A stretch of DNA of 64,000 nucleotides. Source: JAKFWF01 sp963732635. GTDB lineage: Bacteria > Pseudomonadota > Alphaproteobacteria > Rhizobiales > Hyphomicrobiaceae. Below are positions 63,701 through 64,000 of the stretch, piece after piece. Numbering within the stretch: the first letter of the stretch is position 1; each line of letters opens with the position of its first letter. A model generated the notes under the pieces. That model was not told the DNA's origin, ran no database searches, and worked only from the letters and a program-made list of their open reading frames with translations. The position numbers and the translations under genes are program-made. Where the stretch lies: NCBI GenBank assembly GCA_963732635.1, contig CAVTAL010000035.1, positions 248,001 through 312,000 of the forward strand, written 5' to 3'.

Positions 63701-64000
63701 ATGAAAACACTGGCTACCATCACCGGCCCGGGCGTGTTCGCCAAGGCATTTGGCGTTTCACGTGAAACCGCCGACCGCCTCGCCATTTATGCCGACCTGC
63801 TCAAGCGCTGGCAGAAGGCGGTCAATCTGGTGGCGCCCAGCACACTGCCGGAGCTATGGCATCGCCATATCGCCGACAGCGCCCAGCTCGCGGCATTATT
63901 CCCCCTCGACGCCAAGCGGCACGCGGACCTCGGATCGGGCGGCGGATTTCCCGGCCTGGTGCTCGCCATCATGCTGGCCGAACGCGGCGGCGTGTCGACG
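63701..64000 (+). CDS. rsmG: 16S rRNA m7G527 methyltransferase RsmG (GidB), 3' end outside window
   Basis: The first 100 codons of RsmG, running off the right edge: FGVSRETADRLAIYADLLKRWQKAVNLVAPSTLPELWHRHIADSAQL, then the SAM motif ADLGSGGGFPGLVLAI. It methylates G527 of 16S rRNA; loss gives low-level streptomycin resistance in other bacteria. The Val-Ser-Arg-Glu-Thr codons form a parS site (63755-63768). It starts 60 bp after the palindromic element. Confidence 0.93.
   Translation, partial: MKTLATITGPGVFAKAFGVSRETADRLAIYADLLKRWQKAVNLVAPSTLPELWHRHIADSAQLAALFPLDAKRHADLGSGGGFPGLVLAIMLAERGGVST
63755..63768. promoter_or_regulatory. parS centromere site (inside rsmG)
   Basis: A second GTTTCACGTGAAAC, identical to the copy at 61603. 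It encodes the conserved VSRET segment of RsmG, so the amino-acid sequence and the DNA site coexist. Perfect 14-bp palindrome with C flanks on both sides. Confidence 0.85.

Noticed and set aside
1..64000. CRISPR arrays, prophage or insertion sequences
   Set aside because: No regularly spaced repeats, cas genes, phage structural genes, transposases or integrases were recognised on either strand.

Overview
The window is GC-rich chromosomal DNA of an alphaproteobacterium, most likely order Hyphomicrobiales near the Nitrobacteraceae/Xanthobacteraceae (Bradyrhizobium-Rhodopseudomonas-like). This rests on conserved gene orders (dapF-mtaB-ftsY-yciB; DUF1674/htpX-rsmB-heparinase-purH; dnaQ-coaE-maf-ppsR/hemE-hemJ-rho-mnmE-mnmG-rsmG), divergent phaA/phaR, and intergenic palindromic repeats of a kind common in that group. 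The family assignment is inference.

Layout. 1-1.2 kb: 5'-truncated membrane acyltransferase running off the left edge. 1.4-6.0 kb: dapF-mtaB-ftsY run, then two tandem YciB paralogues. 6.2-8.7 kb: MarR regulator behind a long palindrome, then a TetR gene divergent from a PspA-YiaA pair, with two identical operators bracketing the promoter. 8.8-13.3 kb: amidase, esterase, phaA and phaR. 13.3-19.5 kb: degenerate-GGDEF/EAL protein, membrane protein, rpmF, PsiF-like protein, SDR, TadG-like protein, SdhAF4-like protein. 19.6-27.6 kb: htpX, rsmB, heparinase-like gene, purH, GNAT, MetX-like hydrolase, TerC. 27.9-32.4 kb: NAD-linked formate dehydrogenase fdsB (fused with FdsG) and an fdsA with three frameshifts. 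34.0 kb: tRNA-Gln(CTG). 34.6-40.5 kb: complete branched-chain-type ABC transporter followed by an aminomuconate-deaminase-like gene. 40.8 kb: bactofilin. 41.9-47.3 kb: arsenic cluster (GAPDH-arsJ, arsR, flavoprotein with Cys-rich tail, frameshifted acr3). 47.4-54.4 kb: smr, mltA, Tim44-like gene, fxsA, secB, dnaQ, coaE, maf, ppsR. 54.4-64 kb: hemE, hemJ, small secreted protein, rho, a decayed methyltransferase, GNAT, mnmE, mnmG and the start of rsmG.

The clearest system-level signal is at the right. The gap between ppsR and hemE has the neighbourhood of the Caulobacter/Rickettsia replication origin. It contains DnaA-box-like sites and an AT-rich tract, and most nearby genes point away from it. 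Two perfect 14-bp ParB-site (parS) palindromes lie at 61.6 kb (mnmE/mnmG gap) and 63.8 kb (inside rsmG), and a third consensus match lies inside hemJ. I read 54-64 kb as the chromosomal origin-centromere region.

Other notable points are the two-operator TetR circuit controlling PspA-YiaA, the arsenic cluster that combines the arsJ/GAPDH arsenate route with an ACR3 arsenite route, and several genes with indel frameshifts (fdsA, acr3, methyltransferase). These may be decay or sequencing error. No prophage, insertion sequence, integrase or CRISPR array was seen.
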